From contig CABJBK010000002.1 in the NCBI GenBank assembly GCA_902363825.1, forward strand, positions 258,230-322,229: 64,000 bases of DNA. Reading direction: 5' to 3'. The translations under genes and the position numbers were made by a program. Source of the stretch: Lachnospiraceae bacterium. Lineage in GTDB: Bacteria; Bacillota; Clostridia; Lachnospirales; Lachnospiraceae. The stretch's first letter is position 1. Each line of letters opens with the position of its first letter. Shown here one piece after another: positions 53,882-62,561 of the stretch. A model generated the notes under the pieces. That model did no database searches and was not told the DNA's origin. It saw only the letters and a list, made by a program, of their open reading frames with translations.

Positions 53882-56539
53882 TTATTTCTGCTTATAAATA
53901 CTTTTGTAGGATACCATCCGGTAATTGTTCTTTCCTTTTTCCTTTACCGAATAAAGCGCCTGATCTGCCGTCTTGAACAGGTCATCATAGCTCACTTCCT
54001 CCTCAACGATCACGACACCCACACTGATCGACAGATCTACTTCCGCTTCCCCGAACGCAAAGCGTCTGTCCATGCGTGTCACAAGCTCGCCAAACTTTTT
54101 CTCCGCTTCCGCAAGGTCTTTTCCGTAAAATCCGATCACAAATTCATCTCCGCCGTATCTTCCGAGGACTGCCCTGTTTCCGAAAACTTCTTTCATATTA
54201 TCCGCAAGCAGCTTTAACGCTTCGTCCCCTCCAAGATGTCCCAGGGTATCGTTTACGGACTTGAACCTGTCAATGTCAAGGATCGAAAATATCATCGGGA
54301 AATGCTTTTTGTCGTAAAACTGTTTCATGCGCCAGCGGATCCCATAGCGGTTATAAAGCCCGGTCAGCGCATCCATTCTCGCCATTTTTGCCCGCTGTCT
54401 TGCCATGATCACGATGAGGATCAGAATGATCCCGAAAAACAAATTTACCACGACCAGACACGGGATCGTATTTGCTTCGATAAATCGCTTTAATGTAACC
54501 TGCTGATTTCCGTTTTTCATGCTCTCGTCCAGCATGATCTGTTTATTTTCATCCGGGATACTGTAAAGGACTTTATTGCACACCGAAATCAGTCTGGTAT
54601 CGCACTCCTTCGCATACGCGAAACACAGACTGCTGCTTCCTGAGATCGGTGTGATATCAAGGTGTTCAAATCCCTGTTCCTGCGTATAGTAATACACTCC
54701 GTAATAATCGGAGACTGTAAAATCCGCCTTTAACGTCTCGATCGCGCTGAGACTGTCTACCAGATCATCGGTTTCTATGATCTTAGACGCCTCGGTCTGT
54801 AAATCCGAGTAATCCTCTCCCGTGATCTGCGCCATTGACCCTTTCAGTGCATCATTTGCCTTTTTGGAGTCGCTCTTTACCATGACCTTCATGACATCCA
54901 GGGATTTTGCCGAAAATTTCAGTCCCGAACCGTAGCCGGACGACTTGTCCATCCCGACGACCATATCGATGTCGCCGTCATTTAATGCCTGCACCATCTG
55001 CTCGGTATTATCATAGCCTTTTTCTACGAGCGAAACTTCAAGATCGTCCGCCACAATATCCATGATATTTTTTAAAACACCCTGAAAGTCTCCTGACTGC
55101 TCATACTGGAAAGGCGCCATGTTTTTCAGATATCCGATCCTTAATTCCTTTAAGCCACTGATATATTTGCGTTCCGTATCCGAAAATTCGATCTCATAGT
55201 TTTTGCTGAGCGCACTGCCAAGCACTGTGGTGTGTTTGGCATCCCCCGGCATCATGTCCTCGGTCCGCGATGATTCCCATCGTTCATTCCAGTCGGACGC
55301 GATCTCATCAAAGCTCTCATCGCGCTTTCCTTCTGCCGCCTCGATCACACGCTTGATCTCGTCCGTACTGTCAAGGATATTCAGATTGGTCGATAAGATC
55401 TGTCTTTTGCGGTAATTTTCATCACTCGCCTGATTATTGCAAAGACAGATGACATTCTGCATATCCCCATAGCTTTCCAGGATCGGATCCGTCTTGACGA
55501 GGGAAAGCACCTCATGATCCAGCGCGTAACCCGACTCATCGAGCATATAATCGATATACGCTCTCGCCGCCTCTTTCTGTGTGCTGTTCTTATTGATGCC
55601 ATAACAGTAATCGGTCACGATCGTCATGTACTGTTTTCCATCCACTTCATTCGGAAATGGCATGTATCCTATGGCATCCGGATTGTTTCCAGCATCCTGC
55701 ACCTGCTTTAACGCCCAGGAACCGATCGCCATGCAGCCGATCTTTCCCTCATTCATCAGGATCTTGGACTGCTCCCAGTCACTGTTTTCCGGCGTCTCCT
55801 CACAGAGACCGTCTTTTACGATGTCATATAACAACTGATATACTTCATAATGTGTGGTTCCCTGCAAAAAAGGATCCAGCTCATTGACAAATCCGTTTTC
55901 CTTGTAATCCGGATCCCCGGTCATTGCGATAAACGGATACTGTTCCCATGCCTGCAGTGTCCAGCCCGCCGCATAGTTCGTATAAAACGGGATCGCATCC
56001 GTGCGTTCCTTTATCATATTCAGACTTTCCAGAAACTCACTGATGGATTTTGGCGGTTCCGTGATCCCCGCTTTGTCAAATACTTCCTTATTATAGATCA
56101 GCCCGTTTACATATGCGGATGATGGGATCCCATATATCGTATTTTCAACGACCTTGCTGCCCTGCAGGTAATCATATTTTTTGCCAAGATCCTCTTTCGT
56201 TCCGAGCGGCTCAAAATAATCCGCGTAATTCTCGGATGAAATCGATCCCGGGATGAACAAAACATCCGGGTAATCACCAGACGCGATCTGCTCCCCAATC
56301 TCGTTTTCATAATCCGAATAACAGGTATAATCGACCTGTATGCCGGGATATTTCTGGCGAAACGCGTTTAAGTAGGGTTCCATCTCCTGTTCCGAGACAT
56401 TGGAAGCCACTGTTATCGTTGTATTTTCACTACCGCTTTTTGTCTCCGCGGCATAAGATCTCACACTCCCCGCTGACAAAAACAGCAAAACAAAAGCTAC
56501 CAGACATGCAGCTTTGCATCTAGATCTTATTTTCTTCAT
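53882..56539 (-). CDS. membrane diguanylate cyclase with two solute-binding domains
   Basis: An 885-residue protein. A signal/anchor segment (ACLVAFVLLFLSAGSVRSYA) is followed by a family 1 extracellular solute-binding domain (residues about 40-430; ITVASNVSEQEMEPYLNAFRQ...) with GVDYTC-like ligand region. A family 3-type binding domain follows (about 460-690; LKELRIGYLKNMAPFQYEQS, DGDIDMVVGMDK). A membrane helix (VVNLFFGIILILIVIMARQR) leads to an intact GGDEF domain (DALTGLYNRYGI, FDIDRFKSVNDTLGHLGGDE-type, RYGGDEFVIGFYG). It probably makes c-di-GMP in response to an extracellular sugar or amino acid. The RxxD inhibitory site is not obvious. The ATG at 56539 follows AAGGAG. Confidence 0.9.
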   Translation of the reverse strand: MKKIRSRCKAACLVAFVLLFLSAGSVRSYAAETKSGSENTTITVASNVSEQEMEPYLNAFRQKYPGIQVDYTCYSDYENEIGEQIASGDYPDVLFIPGSISSENYADYFEPLGTKEDLGKKYDYLQGSKVVENTIYGIPSSAYVNGLIYNKEVFDKAGITEPPKSISEFLESLNMIKERTDAIPFYTNYAAGWTLQAWEQYPFIAMTGDPDYKENGFVNELDPFLQGTTHYEVYQLLYDIVKDGLCEETPENSDWEQSKILMNEGKIGCMAIGSWALKQVQDAGNNPDAIGYMPFPNEVDGKQYMTIVTDYCYGINKNSTQKEAARAYIDYMLDESGYALDHEVLSLVKTDPILESYGDMQNVICLCNNQASDENYRKRQILSTNLNILDSTDEIKRVIEAAEGKRDESFDEIASDWNERWESSRTEDMMPGDAKHTTVLGSALSKNYEIEFSDTERKYISGLKELRIGYLKNMAPFQYEQSGDFQGVLKNIMDIVADDLEVSLVEKGYDNTEQMVQALNDGDIDMVVGMDKSSGYGSGLKFSAKSLDVMKVMVKSDSKKANDALKGSMAQITGEDYSDLQTEASKIIETDDLVDSLSAIETLKADFTVSDYYGVYYYTQEQGFEHLDITPISGSSSLCFAYAKECDTRLISVCNKVLYSIPDENKQIMLDESMKNGNQQVTLKRFIEANTIPCLVVVNLFFGIILILIVIMARQRAKMARMDALTGLYNRYGIRWRMKQFYDKKHFPMIFSILDIDRFKSVNDTLGHLGGDEALKLLADNMKEVFGNRAVLGRYGGDEFVIGFYGKDLAEAEKKFGELVTRMDRRFAFGEAEVDLSISVGVVIVEEEVSYDDLFKTADQALYSVKEKGKNNYRMVSYKSIYKQK

Positions 56540-56640
56540 TTTTTCCACTCCTTAGTCGGAAAACGATCACCTGTTTTCTTTCCAAAAGTATTATAACAGA
56601 TGTTTTCTCTTCAAACCAGATGATTTTTGAAATCTTATGC

Positions 56641-56671
56641 TAAAAATGGAGCGCCCATACTGGCACTCCAT
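56641..56671 (-). terminator. terminator after the MFS exporter
   Basis: ATGGAGTGCC and GGCGCTCCAT (minus strand) pair with one G-U; TTTTT follows, just past the stop at 56686. Confidence 0.8.
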
Positions 56672-56685
56672 TCCGCACTCTTTCC

Positions 56686-57792
56686 TCACATGATCCCGTC
56701 CATAACCGTTGACAGCACGATCATGACCAGCGAAAACATAAAGGAATTCACGGAGATCAGTGTTGCCCTCTGCTCTGACGGGATCATGTCGTTTAAAATG
56801 ACATCCGTGCGCACTTCCAGAAAATCATCCGAAAACGCGCCGATAAATCCACCGCATATCATAAGGAACGGATTTCCCGAAAAAGACATGCCAAAGGCAA
56901 ATAAAACACCCATTCCGCTTAAAATTAAGTATTTCCCATAGCGCCATTTGGGGAAATATTCGACGACCTTCGAGCCGAGCGCGGCTCCAAGCCCCATCAC
57001 AAAAAGCGCCGGCCCCAGGAATGCCTTATCCAGCCCCGCCATCGGAAGCTTCGCCTGCAAGAAGAACAATACCAGCGTAGATATGGCGCCGATCACCGCG
57101 TTTAAGATCATAATGCGTCTGGCTCTTTGGTTCATGGTAAGGAAATGCCAGCTTTCCCTTATCACGCTCTTTAACCGATCGCCCTTTTTCCTGCTGTCTG
57201 CCTGCAAATTTCCAACAGGCGTTGTTTCTATCTGTACTTCCTTCAGACTGCATGCAATTCCAACCGCTATCAGGCAAAAAAAGATATCTGCCGCATACGC
57301 TTTCTTATATCCAAGTCCCAATGCCAGCCCGGCACACAGCGTTGCCGCAGAATTGGTAATCCGGTACAGCATCATTTCCATCGATGCAAATCTGTTATAT
57401 TTTTCTTCCTGCCGGACTGACTTTAAACTGTCGTAGGCCAAAGCTTCCCGCGTGCCCGACTCCAGATTGTAGCTGATGGCGTTTAACGCGATCGCAAATG
57501 CTACTGTCCAAAAATCAACCGATACGATCATAAATATGCTCGACACCAGATTAACGAGACGGCTTAGCACCATGGTCTTTTTCCGCCCGAAAACATCTGC
57601 CGCCACACCGGATGGAATCTCAAAGCAGGAACTCACCACATGGAAAATACTCTCAATCATTCCGATCTCCAGAAGTGAAAATCCTCTGAGTGCAAGTAAC
57701 GCCACCCAGGACGCACCGGCTATCTGAAAATAGCTTACGGTAGTCAGCACATACAGGCTGTGTATCTGTGTTTTTATATTAAATTTACGCAT
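56686..57792 (-). CDS. MFS transporter under leader-peptide control
   Basis: A 368-residue, roughly 11-12-helix major facilitator protein. LLEIGMIESIFHVVSSCFEIPSGVAADVFGRKKTMVLSRL has the conserved loop 2-3 (G-D-x-F-GRKK). It belongs to the drug- or efflux-like MFS group, somewhat shorter than the usual 400. ATG 57792 follows AAAAGGAGATTTTTTT. The SD is within the arm of a 7-bp hairpin that ends in T7, and a 27-codon leader ORF precedes it, so it is probably induced by a translation-blocking antibiotic. Confidence 0.85.
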   Translation of the reverse strand: MRKFNIKTQIHSLYVLTTVSYFQIAGASWVALLALRGFSLLEIGMIESIFHVVSSCFEIPSGVAADVFGRKKTMVLSRLVNLVSSIFMIVSVDFWTVAFAIALNAISYNLESGTREALAYDSLKSVRQEEKYNRFASMEMMLYRITNSAATLCAGLALGLGYKKAYAADIFFCLIAVGIACSLKEVQIETTPVGNLQADSRKKGDRLKSVIRESWHFLTMNQRARRIMILNAVIGAISTLVLFFLQAKLPMAGLDKAFLGPALFVMGLGAALGSKVVEYFPKWRYGKYLILSGMGVLFAFGMSFSGNPFLMICGGFIGAFSDDFLEVRTDVILNDMIPSEQRATLISVNSFMFSLVMIVLSTVMDGIM

Positions 57793-57798
57793 AAAAAA

Positions 57799-57900
57799 AT
57801 CTCCTTTTCAAATCAAATATATCTGATCAGGAGATAGCGCGTTTTTCACTCTTTATTTTTTTAGTATAAGTTTTTCACCTAAAAAAGAGCGCACTATCCC
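57799..57900 (-). promoter_or_regulatory. ribosome-mediated attenuator before the MFS gene
   Basis: Two exclusive pairings are visible. ATCTCCT (57835-57829) pairs with AGGAGAT (57805-57799), covering the SD and followed by TTTTTTT. Alternatively GGGATAGTGCGC (57900-57889), codons 20-24 of the leader, pairs with GCGCTATCTCC (57840-57830) with one bulge. A ribosome stalled early would free the second pairing and relieve the first. Confidence 0.7.
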
Positions 57901-57958
57901 TGTAAACAGCCCAAATGCTACCTTTTGTGAGGTGAATATTGGTCGTTTTCCAGCTCAT
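57875..57958 (-). CDS. 27-residue leader peptide of the MFS operon
   Basis: An ATG at 57958 behind AAGGAG with seven-base spacing opens a 27-codon frame that begins MSWKTTNIHLTKGS and ends VYRDSALFFR. Its 3' third contains the arm of the alternative pairing. Peptides of this form precede inducible antibiotic-resistance genes; I infer a regulatory role. A strong sigma-A promoter lies 57-85 bases upstream. Confidence 0.75.
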   Translation of the reverse strand: MSWKTTNIHLTKGSIWAVYRDSALFFR

Positions 57959-58014
57959 AGTACGCTCCTTTCTTAACATTCTTTCAATGAAATCAATTCT
58001 GTTTACCAGCCATC

Positions 58015-58043
58015 ATTATACACATAAATAGTCCTGCCGTCAA
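58015..58043 (-). promoter_or_regulatory. sigma-A promoter of the leader-MFS transcript
   Basis: TTGACG (58043-58038), 17 bases, TATAAT (58020-58015), giving a leader of roughly 220 bases before the MFS ATG. Confidence 0.75.
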
Positions 58044-58068
58044 CACGAACGAAAGATCACGCCCCGGA

Positions 58069-58935
58069 TCACCGGATCGGAAAACAGATATCGATCTTCA
58101 TGCTCCCATCCTCTCCCACATAGCGATAGATATCAAGGATCGGTCTGTCATCGAGATGATTTCCCGTTTTGGAAAGCCATCTGCAGAATATTTCCTGATA
58201 CACCATAAACAGCAGCTGCGGAAATCCATAAAAGTGATAGACCGCGTATTTTCCACCCGCAAACGTGTGGGTCAAAAGCCCCGGATCCTCTTTCAGTGCG
58301 GGATGATCCGACCGGATCGTCTGGCACAGCTCATACATACATCTGTTTTCATCGGTTATGGAAGGATCGTCTATCGTACAGTCGATATAAAGCGTATCTT
58401 CGGATGCGAGATACTCATATTTTTCGATGAACTCACACCATTCATCCGACAGATTATGATAGTTGCCTTTCTTCCTCTCGTATACGACAAGAAAGCCATC
58501 CAGCTGCTCAACCGTGATCTGATCTGTGAGAGATTCAAGATCATCCATCGACATCCCATGTGAAAATGAACTCTGTTCTATGATCTGCTCGCTTGTCCTT
58601 CTGAAATCTGCCGGAGAAATATTTAAATGCTTTTTGAACGCTGTCGCGAAATTAGAAGAGGAATATCCGATGTCTCCGCTGATCTCTGTAATGCTTTTGT
58701 CTCTCTCCACCTTCAGTCTCCAGGCGCTTCTTTCCAGACGAACACGCTTGATAAACTGATAAAGCGCCTCATCCATGTCCTCTTTGAACATCCGCATCAG
58801 ATGATATTTGGAATAAGAACAGTGTCTTGCCACATCTTCCACATCAATATCGCTGTCGATATTGTCCAGTATGTAATTGATCGCCTCATTGATCACCGCA
58901 CGCTTTATCTTCGTACTGTCTTTCTTTTCCTCCAT
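58069..58935 (-). CDS. AraC-family regulator with GyrI-like effector domain
   Basis: A 288-residue protein. The N-terminal AraC/XylS helix-turn-helix pair is DVEDVARHCSYSKYHLMRMF and ITEISGDIGYSSSNFATAFKKHLNISPADFRR. The C-terminal part (VEQLDGFLVVYERKKGNYHN, FAGGKYAVYHFYGFPQLLFM) is a GyrI-like small-molecule-binding domain, as in Rob-type regulators. It starts four bases after the MATE gene stop and is probably cotranscribed, so it likely controls that exporter. Confidence 0.9.
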   Translation of the reverse strand: MEEKKDSTKIKRAVINEAINYILDNIDSDIDVEDVARHCSYSKYHLMRMFKEDMDEALYQFIKRVRLERSAWRLKVERDKSITEISGDIGYSSSNFATAFKKHLNISPADFRRTSEQIIEQSSFSHGMSMDDLESLTDQITVEQLDGFLVVYERKKGNYHNLSDEWCEFIEKYEYLASEDTLYIDCTIDDPSITDENRCMYELCQTIRSDHPALKEDPGLLTHTFAGGKYAVYHFYGFPQLLFMVYQEIFCRWLSKTGNHLDDRPILDIYRYVGEDGSMKIDICFPIR

Positions 58936-58939
58936 AAGA

Positions 58940-60268
58940 TCATCCTCTGCTCTCCATTATCCTTCTCTGCTTTATAAGCAGCCATGTGGATACCATAACT
59001 GTTATCGTCTCGGTCACCGGTGTTGCCATCCACACTCCCGTCATCCCCCAGATCGCAGGAAAGATCAGGGTAAAGATCAACAGCAAAACAAGTCCCCGCA
59101 ATGCTGAGATCAGTGCAGATGCTTTTGCGTCACCACAGCTGGTAAAGTACATGGAATTGATTACATTATATCCCATAATGAAAAATGTGACAGCATAAAA
59201 GCAAAATCCCACCGATACCATGTCTGCCACACTGCTGCTGCAGCCAAACATTCCCGCGTATCTCCGCCCGAATACGAGGAACGAAAGCGCAAACACCGCA
59301 CCGATCACGGCTAAAATTCGGTTCGTCATAGTACGCAGTTCCATCGCCGTTTTGTGTTCTTCCGCGCCCCAGCACCGGCTCACAAGCGGCGTCAGTCCCT
59401 GGCCGAAGCCAATGGAGATCATACTGTATCCATACACGGCAAACCCAAGGATAGAAAATGCGGCTACCCCTTCTGCCCCGACATATTTCATCAGCACATA
59501 GTTGAACGCAAACATCGATACCGCACTTGCCATCTCTCCAATAAATTCCGAAGAACCATTTAAGATGGTTTCCCGGTTTACCGCGCGGTCAAAGTGAAAT
59601 CTCCGAAACCGCAGCGATAATGACGGACCTGCAAAATATAATAGCTGCACCAGCACGGTCACTGCCTGTACGATGAGTGACGCAGCCGCACTCCCACTTA
59701 CTCCCACCGCAAATTTTGCTACCAGGATATCGTCAAGAACCGCGTTTAAAATACATCCTCCGATACTCACAAACATGCATACCTGCGGTTTTCCATCCAC
59801 CCGGATGAACATTCCAAGGATCGTTCCGATCACCATAAGCGGATAGTTCAAAAGCATGATCCGGTAGTACTGCGTAAAATAAACTGCCAGCTCACCATCT
59901 GCTCTGAGGATCTTAAGGATCGGCGAAAAAAGGCAAAATACCAAAAGCGAGGTCACGACACAGATCACTGCTGCTGTCACGATCGTCTGTGAAAATACCT
60001 GCGAAGCCTTATCCTGTTTTTTTGCCCCGAGCAGCCTGCCGCTGATCACGGTTCCACCGACACCCACACACAGACCGACGCCGAGATAAAAATACAGGAT
60101 CGGCAGTCCCAGATTGATCGCCGCTAACGCCTGTTCTCCCACATAGTTACCGGTAAAATAACCATCCGTCAGGGTAAGCACCGTAGACAGCAGCATTGCG
60201 ATAATACTTGGGACTGAAAACTGAAGTATTGTTCCCAGTTTGTTTTCTTTGATTCTTTCCATATTCAT
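58940..60268 (-). CDS. MATE-family efflux transporter
   Basis: A 442-residue, 12-helix multidrug/organic cation-antiporter. Family features are GTILQFSVPSIIAMLLSTVL, PILYFYLGVGLCVGVGGTVI, YGYSMISIGFGQGLTPLVSR and QALAAINLGLP. The ATG at 60268 follows AAGGAGATG; an earlier in-frame ATG lies upstream of that site. A TATAAT lies about 30 bases upstream. The AraC regulator follows in the same operon. Substrates are unknown. Confidence 0.92.
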   Translation of the reverse strand: MNMERIKENKLGTILQFSVPSIIAMLLSTVLTLTDGYFTGNYVGEQALAAINLGLPILYFYLGVGLCVGVGGTVISGRLLGAKKQDKASQVFSQTIVTAAVICVVTSLLVFCLFSPILKILRADGELAVYFTQYYRIMLLNYPLMVIGTILGMFIRVDGKPQVCMFVSIGGCILNAVLDDILVAKFAVGVSGSAAASLIVQAVTVLVQLLYFAGPSLSLRFRRFHFDRAVNRETILNGSSEFIGEMASAVSMFAFNYVLMKYVGAEGVAAFSILGFAVYGYSMISIGFGQGLTPLVSRCWGAEEHKTAMELRTMTNRILAVIGAVFALSFLVFGRRYAGMFGCSSSVADMVSVGFCFYAVTFFIMGYNVINSMYFTSCGDAKASALISALRGLVLLLIFTLIFPAIWGMTGVWMATPVTETITVMVSTWLLIKQRRIMESRG

Positions 60269-60403
60269 AATTACATCTCCTTTGTCAAACTTCATTATAG
60301 AGATGTAAGATTTTTTATGCTTCTGAATTCGTGCTATGCATGGGAAAGTTCCGGGAAATGATCTTGTATCTGCCCTGTGTCGCCTTTCTCACATTCCTAT
60401 CAT

Positions 60404-61123
60404 TTATTCCCAGCCGGCAGGATCCACATGAATACATACTTCCATATATGTCGTATTTTCTTTTTCATACACATATTCAAAGCAGGATAAATATTCGCTG
60501 CTCACATTTTCTTTGAGCCCATTTGCCTGTAAATATTCCAGAATCTTTTTATACGCCGTCGGAATATATTCAAAAGCCCTTGAAAAGGGATCACAAATTG
60601 TTATGCAGGCATAATCGGCAGCTCTCTGGTTCACAATTTCCACGCCACCACACTCCGGTTCAAAACCATCCGGCAATATGTAAGCAGACACATAACCTCT
60701 TAATCCAAAACGATTTTTCTGTTCTGCCGACACAAACGGAAAATCCCATCCGATCTGTTTCGGTTTATCATCTGTAACTGCATTTAACCCGCTTGTTTCA
60801 GCCCATCTGTCCATGTAAGCATGAACATCATCTTCCGGATTGTGCGAAATAATCACATATCGCCCCATACGAAATCCGGGAATCTTTTTTACTGTTATGT
60901 CAGAATAGACATTTTTTCGTTTTCCCATATCTTCTTTAAGCAGTTCATCAATTTTACAGTGAAACATTCTGCCTATTTCTATGAGTTTCGGTATTTCCGG
61001 ATATACCTGATCCATTTCCCATTTTGAAATAGTCTGTCTTGAAACAAAAAGCTTTTCTGCAAGTTCCTCCTGCGTAATGTCATTCATTTTACGCAAATAT
61101 TGTATATTATCTCCCAGTGCCAT
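60404..61123 (-). CDS. XRE-type HTH regulator with GyrI-like domain
   Basis: A 239-residue protein. Residues 1-60 are an XRE helix-turn-helix: IQYLRKMNDITQEELAEKLFVSRQTISKWEMDQVYPEI. The C-terminal 150 residues (ITVKKIPGFRMGRYVIISHN, GLRGYVSAYILPDGFEPECG, YMEVCIHVD) resemble a GyrI/AraC-effector fold. The ATG follows GGAGGTG. It lies upstream of the MATE-AraC operon on the same strand, but with 135 bases between them. A 10-bp inverted repeat lies at its promoter. Confidence 0.88.
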   Translation of the reverse strand: MALGDNIQYLRKMNDITQEELAEKLFVSRQTISKWEMDQVYPEIPKLIEIGRMFHCKIDELLKEDMGKRKNVYSDITVKKIPGFRMGRYVIISHNPEDDVHAYMDRWAETSGLNAVTDDKPKQIGWDFPFVSAEQKNRFGLRGYVSAYILPDGFEPECGGVEIVNQRAADYACITICDPFSRAFEYIPTAYKKILEYLQANGLKENVSSEYLSCFEYVYEKENTTYMEVCIHVDPAGWE

Positions 61124-61146
61124 ATCGTAACACCTCCTGTTTCATA

Positions 61147-61196
61147 ATCATAGCAATCCTATCATCATTATGGAACCACCCTGGTGTTGCTATGAT
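61147..61196 (-). promoter_or_regulatory. promoter with 10-bp inverted repeat before the XRE gene
   Basis: ATCATAGCAA (61147-61156) and TTGCTATGAT (61187-61196) are perfect inverted copies 30 bases apart. The inner one includes TATGAT, a possible -10 with TTCCAT 17 bases upstream. A looping or dimer-of-dimers operator is possible. Confidence 0.45.
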
Positions 61197-61318
61197 ACCA
61201 TTTTTTGCAACCGCTGGTTGCATAGCTTGGATTAACACCCGGATTAAACCCTTTTCGACAGCATACAGCGCCGCGAAATGTGAATGGGCACCGCGAAAAA
61301 CTGGAAGTTTCTTCTCTA

Positions 61319-61477
61319 TTAGCGATTATATTTTGCTCCTGCATAAATCAGCAGCGCCAATCCCACAACAAATCCCAATGCAAAAGCGATAAAGCTTAAT
61401 GCTGAATCTGTTATACCGATTATTATAGCAGTCAACAAAAGACCAATTCCAATCGCAACCCCCATCGTTTCCGCCAT
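61319..61477 (-). CDS. small two-helix membrane protein
   Basis: A 52-residue hydrophobic protein, MAETMGVAIGIGLLLTAIII then SALSFIAFALGFVVGLALLIYAGAKYNR. Two membrane helices with Gly/Ala packing are seen. ATG 61477 is behind GGAGGGG. No family recognised. It precedes the regulator gene on the same strand without evident coupling. Confidence 0.6.
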   Translation of the reverse strand: MAETMGVAIGIGLLLTAIIIGITDSALSFIAFALGFVVGLALLIYAGAKYNR

Positions 61478-61569
61478 AACAATCCCCTCCAAATTCAAAT
61501 CTTCTGTTGCTTTCAATCTCTCCGTAAGTCTGAGATTTATGGTTGCCTTTGTAAAGATAAATTTTCGAT

Positions 61570-62103
61570 TTATCTGGATACAAAGTGTTCAACCTTTTTT
61601 ACCCATCCGCTCTTTATTTCCCACATAGTTGCCTGCGTGCTAAGAGACCGATGTACTTCCCCATCAAAGGAACAACTGATATCAAATATATTTTCCCAGC
61701 TTTTCCGTTTTTCCTCTTCAGAATAAACTGCAGCATCATCATAAGGCAAGATGATCTCTCCATCATTTAATACACAGTGCCAGTAATCAAAATCAGAAAG
61801 TAAAACCAATTCATCCGCAACTTCTATGGTTAGTAAAACAATAGGAGTACCTGTTCTGCACCAGCCACGCCCGTGTACCCGCATATCTGGACGTTTCCGT
61901 TTTCCATCCCATTGATACCATGCCCAAACAGGGAATAGAACTCCTTCCGGGGGTTCCCCTATCCTTTTTTTCATCTGCTCCGTCATCCACTGATAAGAAT
62001 TCCCGAAACCGCCTTCTAAAATAAAATTTCTATCTGCTCTGAGCACTCCGGTCTGCCTCATTTTTTCATATGCAAGCTCATGCTGTATCGACCATAAAAT
62101 CAT
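61570..62103 (-). CDS. DUF3841 family protein
   Basis: A 177-residue protein with MILWSIQHELAYEKMRQTGV, YQWMTEQMKKRIG, GVLFPVWAWYQWDGKRKRPD, LLTIEVADELVLLSDFDYWH and SWENIFDIS. I recognise the DUF3841 pattern, a family of unknown function often near mobile DNA. It ends next to the membrane gene and is 80 bases from the IS3 element. No catalytic site is evident to me. Confidence 0.7.
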   Translation of the reverse strand: MILWSIQHELAYEKMRQTGVLRADRNFILEGGFGNSYQWMTEQMKKRIGEPPEGVLFPVWAWYQWDGKRKRPDMRVHGRGWCRTGTPIVLLTIEVADELVLLSDFDYWHCVLNDGEIILPYDDAAVYSEEEKRKSWENIFDISCSFDGEVHRSLSTQATMWEIKSGWVKKVEHFVSR

Positions 62104-62276
62104 ATTTTACCTCACAAAAATCGTACCGGATCAGGAAGCATATGGACTCATTAAAAATTCATACGCTCTTCTCATAGATTCTTTGGTGCTAGAATATAAA
62201 TAGTACAAGCCAAAATGAGAAATTCCAAATACACATAAGCATGATACAATAGAAACATGCTGAAGGAGGATCTCAT

Positions 62277-62561
62277 ATGGCAAAGCAACATGACAAACAA
62301 TTTAAACTTGATGCAGTCCAGTACTATCAGGATCACAAAGATCTCGGAGTACGTGGATGTGCAGAAAATCTTGGCATCGGATACAGCACATTAACAAAGT
62401 GGCTGAAAGACTTCCGGGAATCAGGTGATATTCCTGTTCGTGGTTCTGGTAATTACTCATCTGATGAGCAGAAGGAAATTGCCCGTCTCAGACGTGAATT
62501 ACGTGATGCCCAAGATGCACTTGATGTGTTAAAAAAAGCAATCAACATTCTGGGAAAATGA
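62277..62561 (+). CDS. IS3-family transposase OrfA
   Basis: A 94-residue helix-turn-helix protein (FKLDAVQYYQDHKDLGVRGCAENLGIGYSTLTKWLKDF) with a coiled coil (EIARLRRELRDAQDALDVLK) for multimerisation. ATG follows AGGAGG. Near the end TTA AAA AAA G (62531-62538) is a candidate -1 slippage site; the OrfB frame is open from there, so an OrfAB fusion is possible besides the ATGA overlap. Confidence 0.93.
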   Translation: MAKQHDKQFKLDAVQYYQDHKDLGVRGCAENLGIGYSTLTKWLKDFRESGDIPVRGSGNYSSDEQKEIARLRRELRDAQDALDVLKKAINILGK

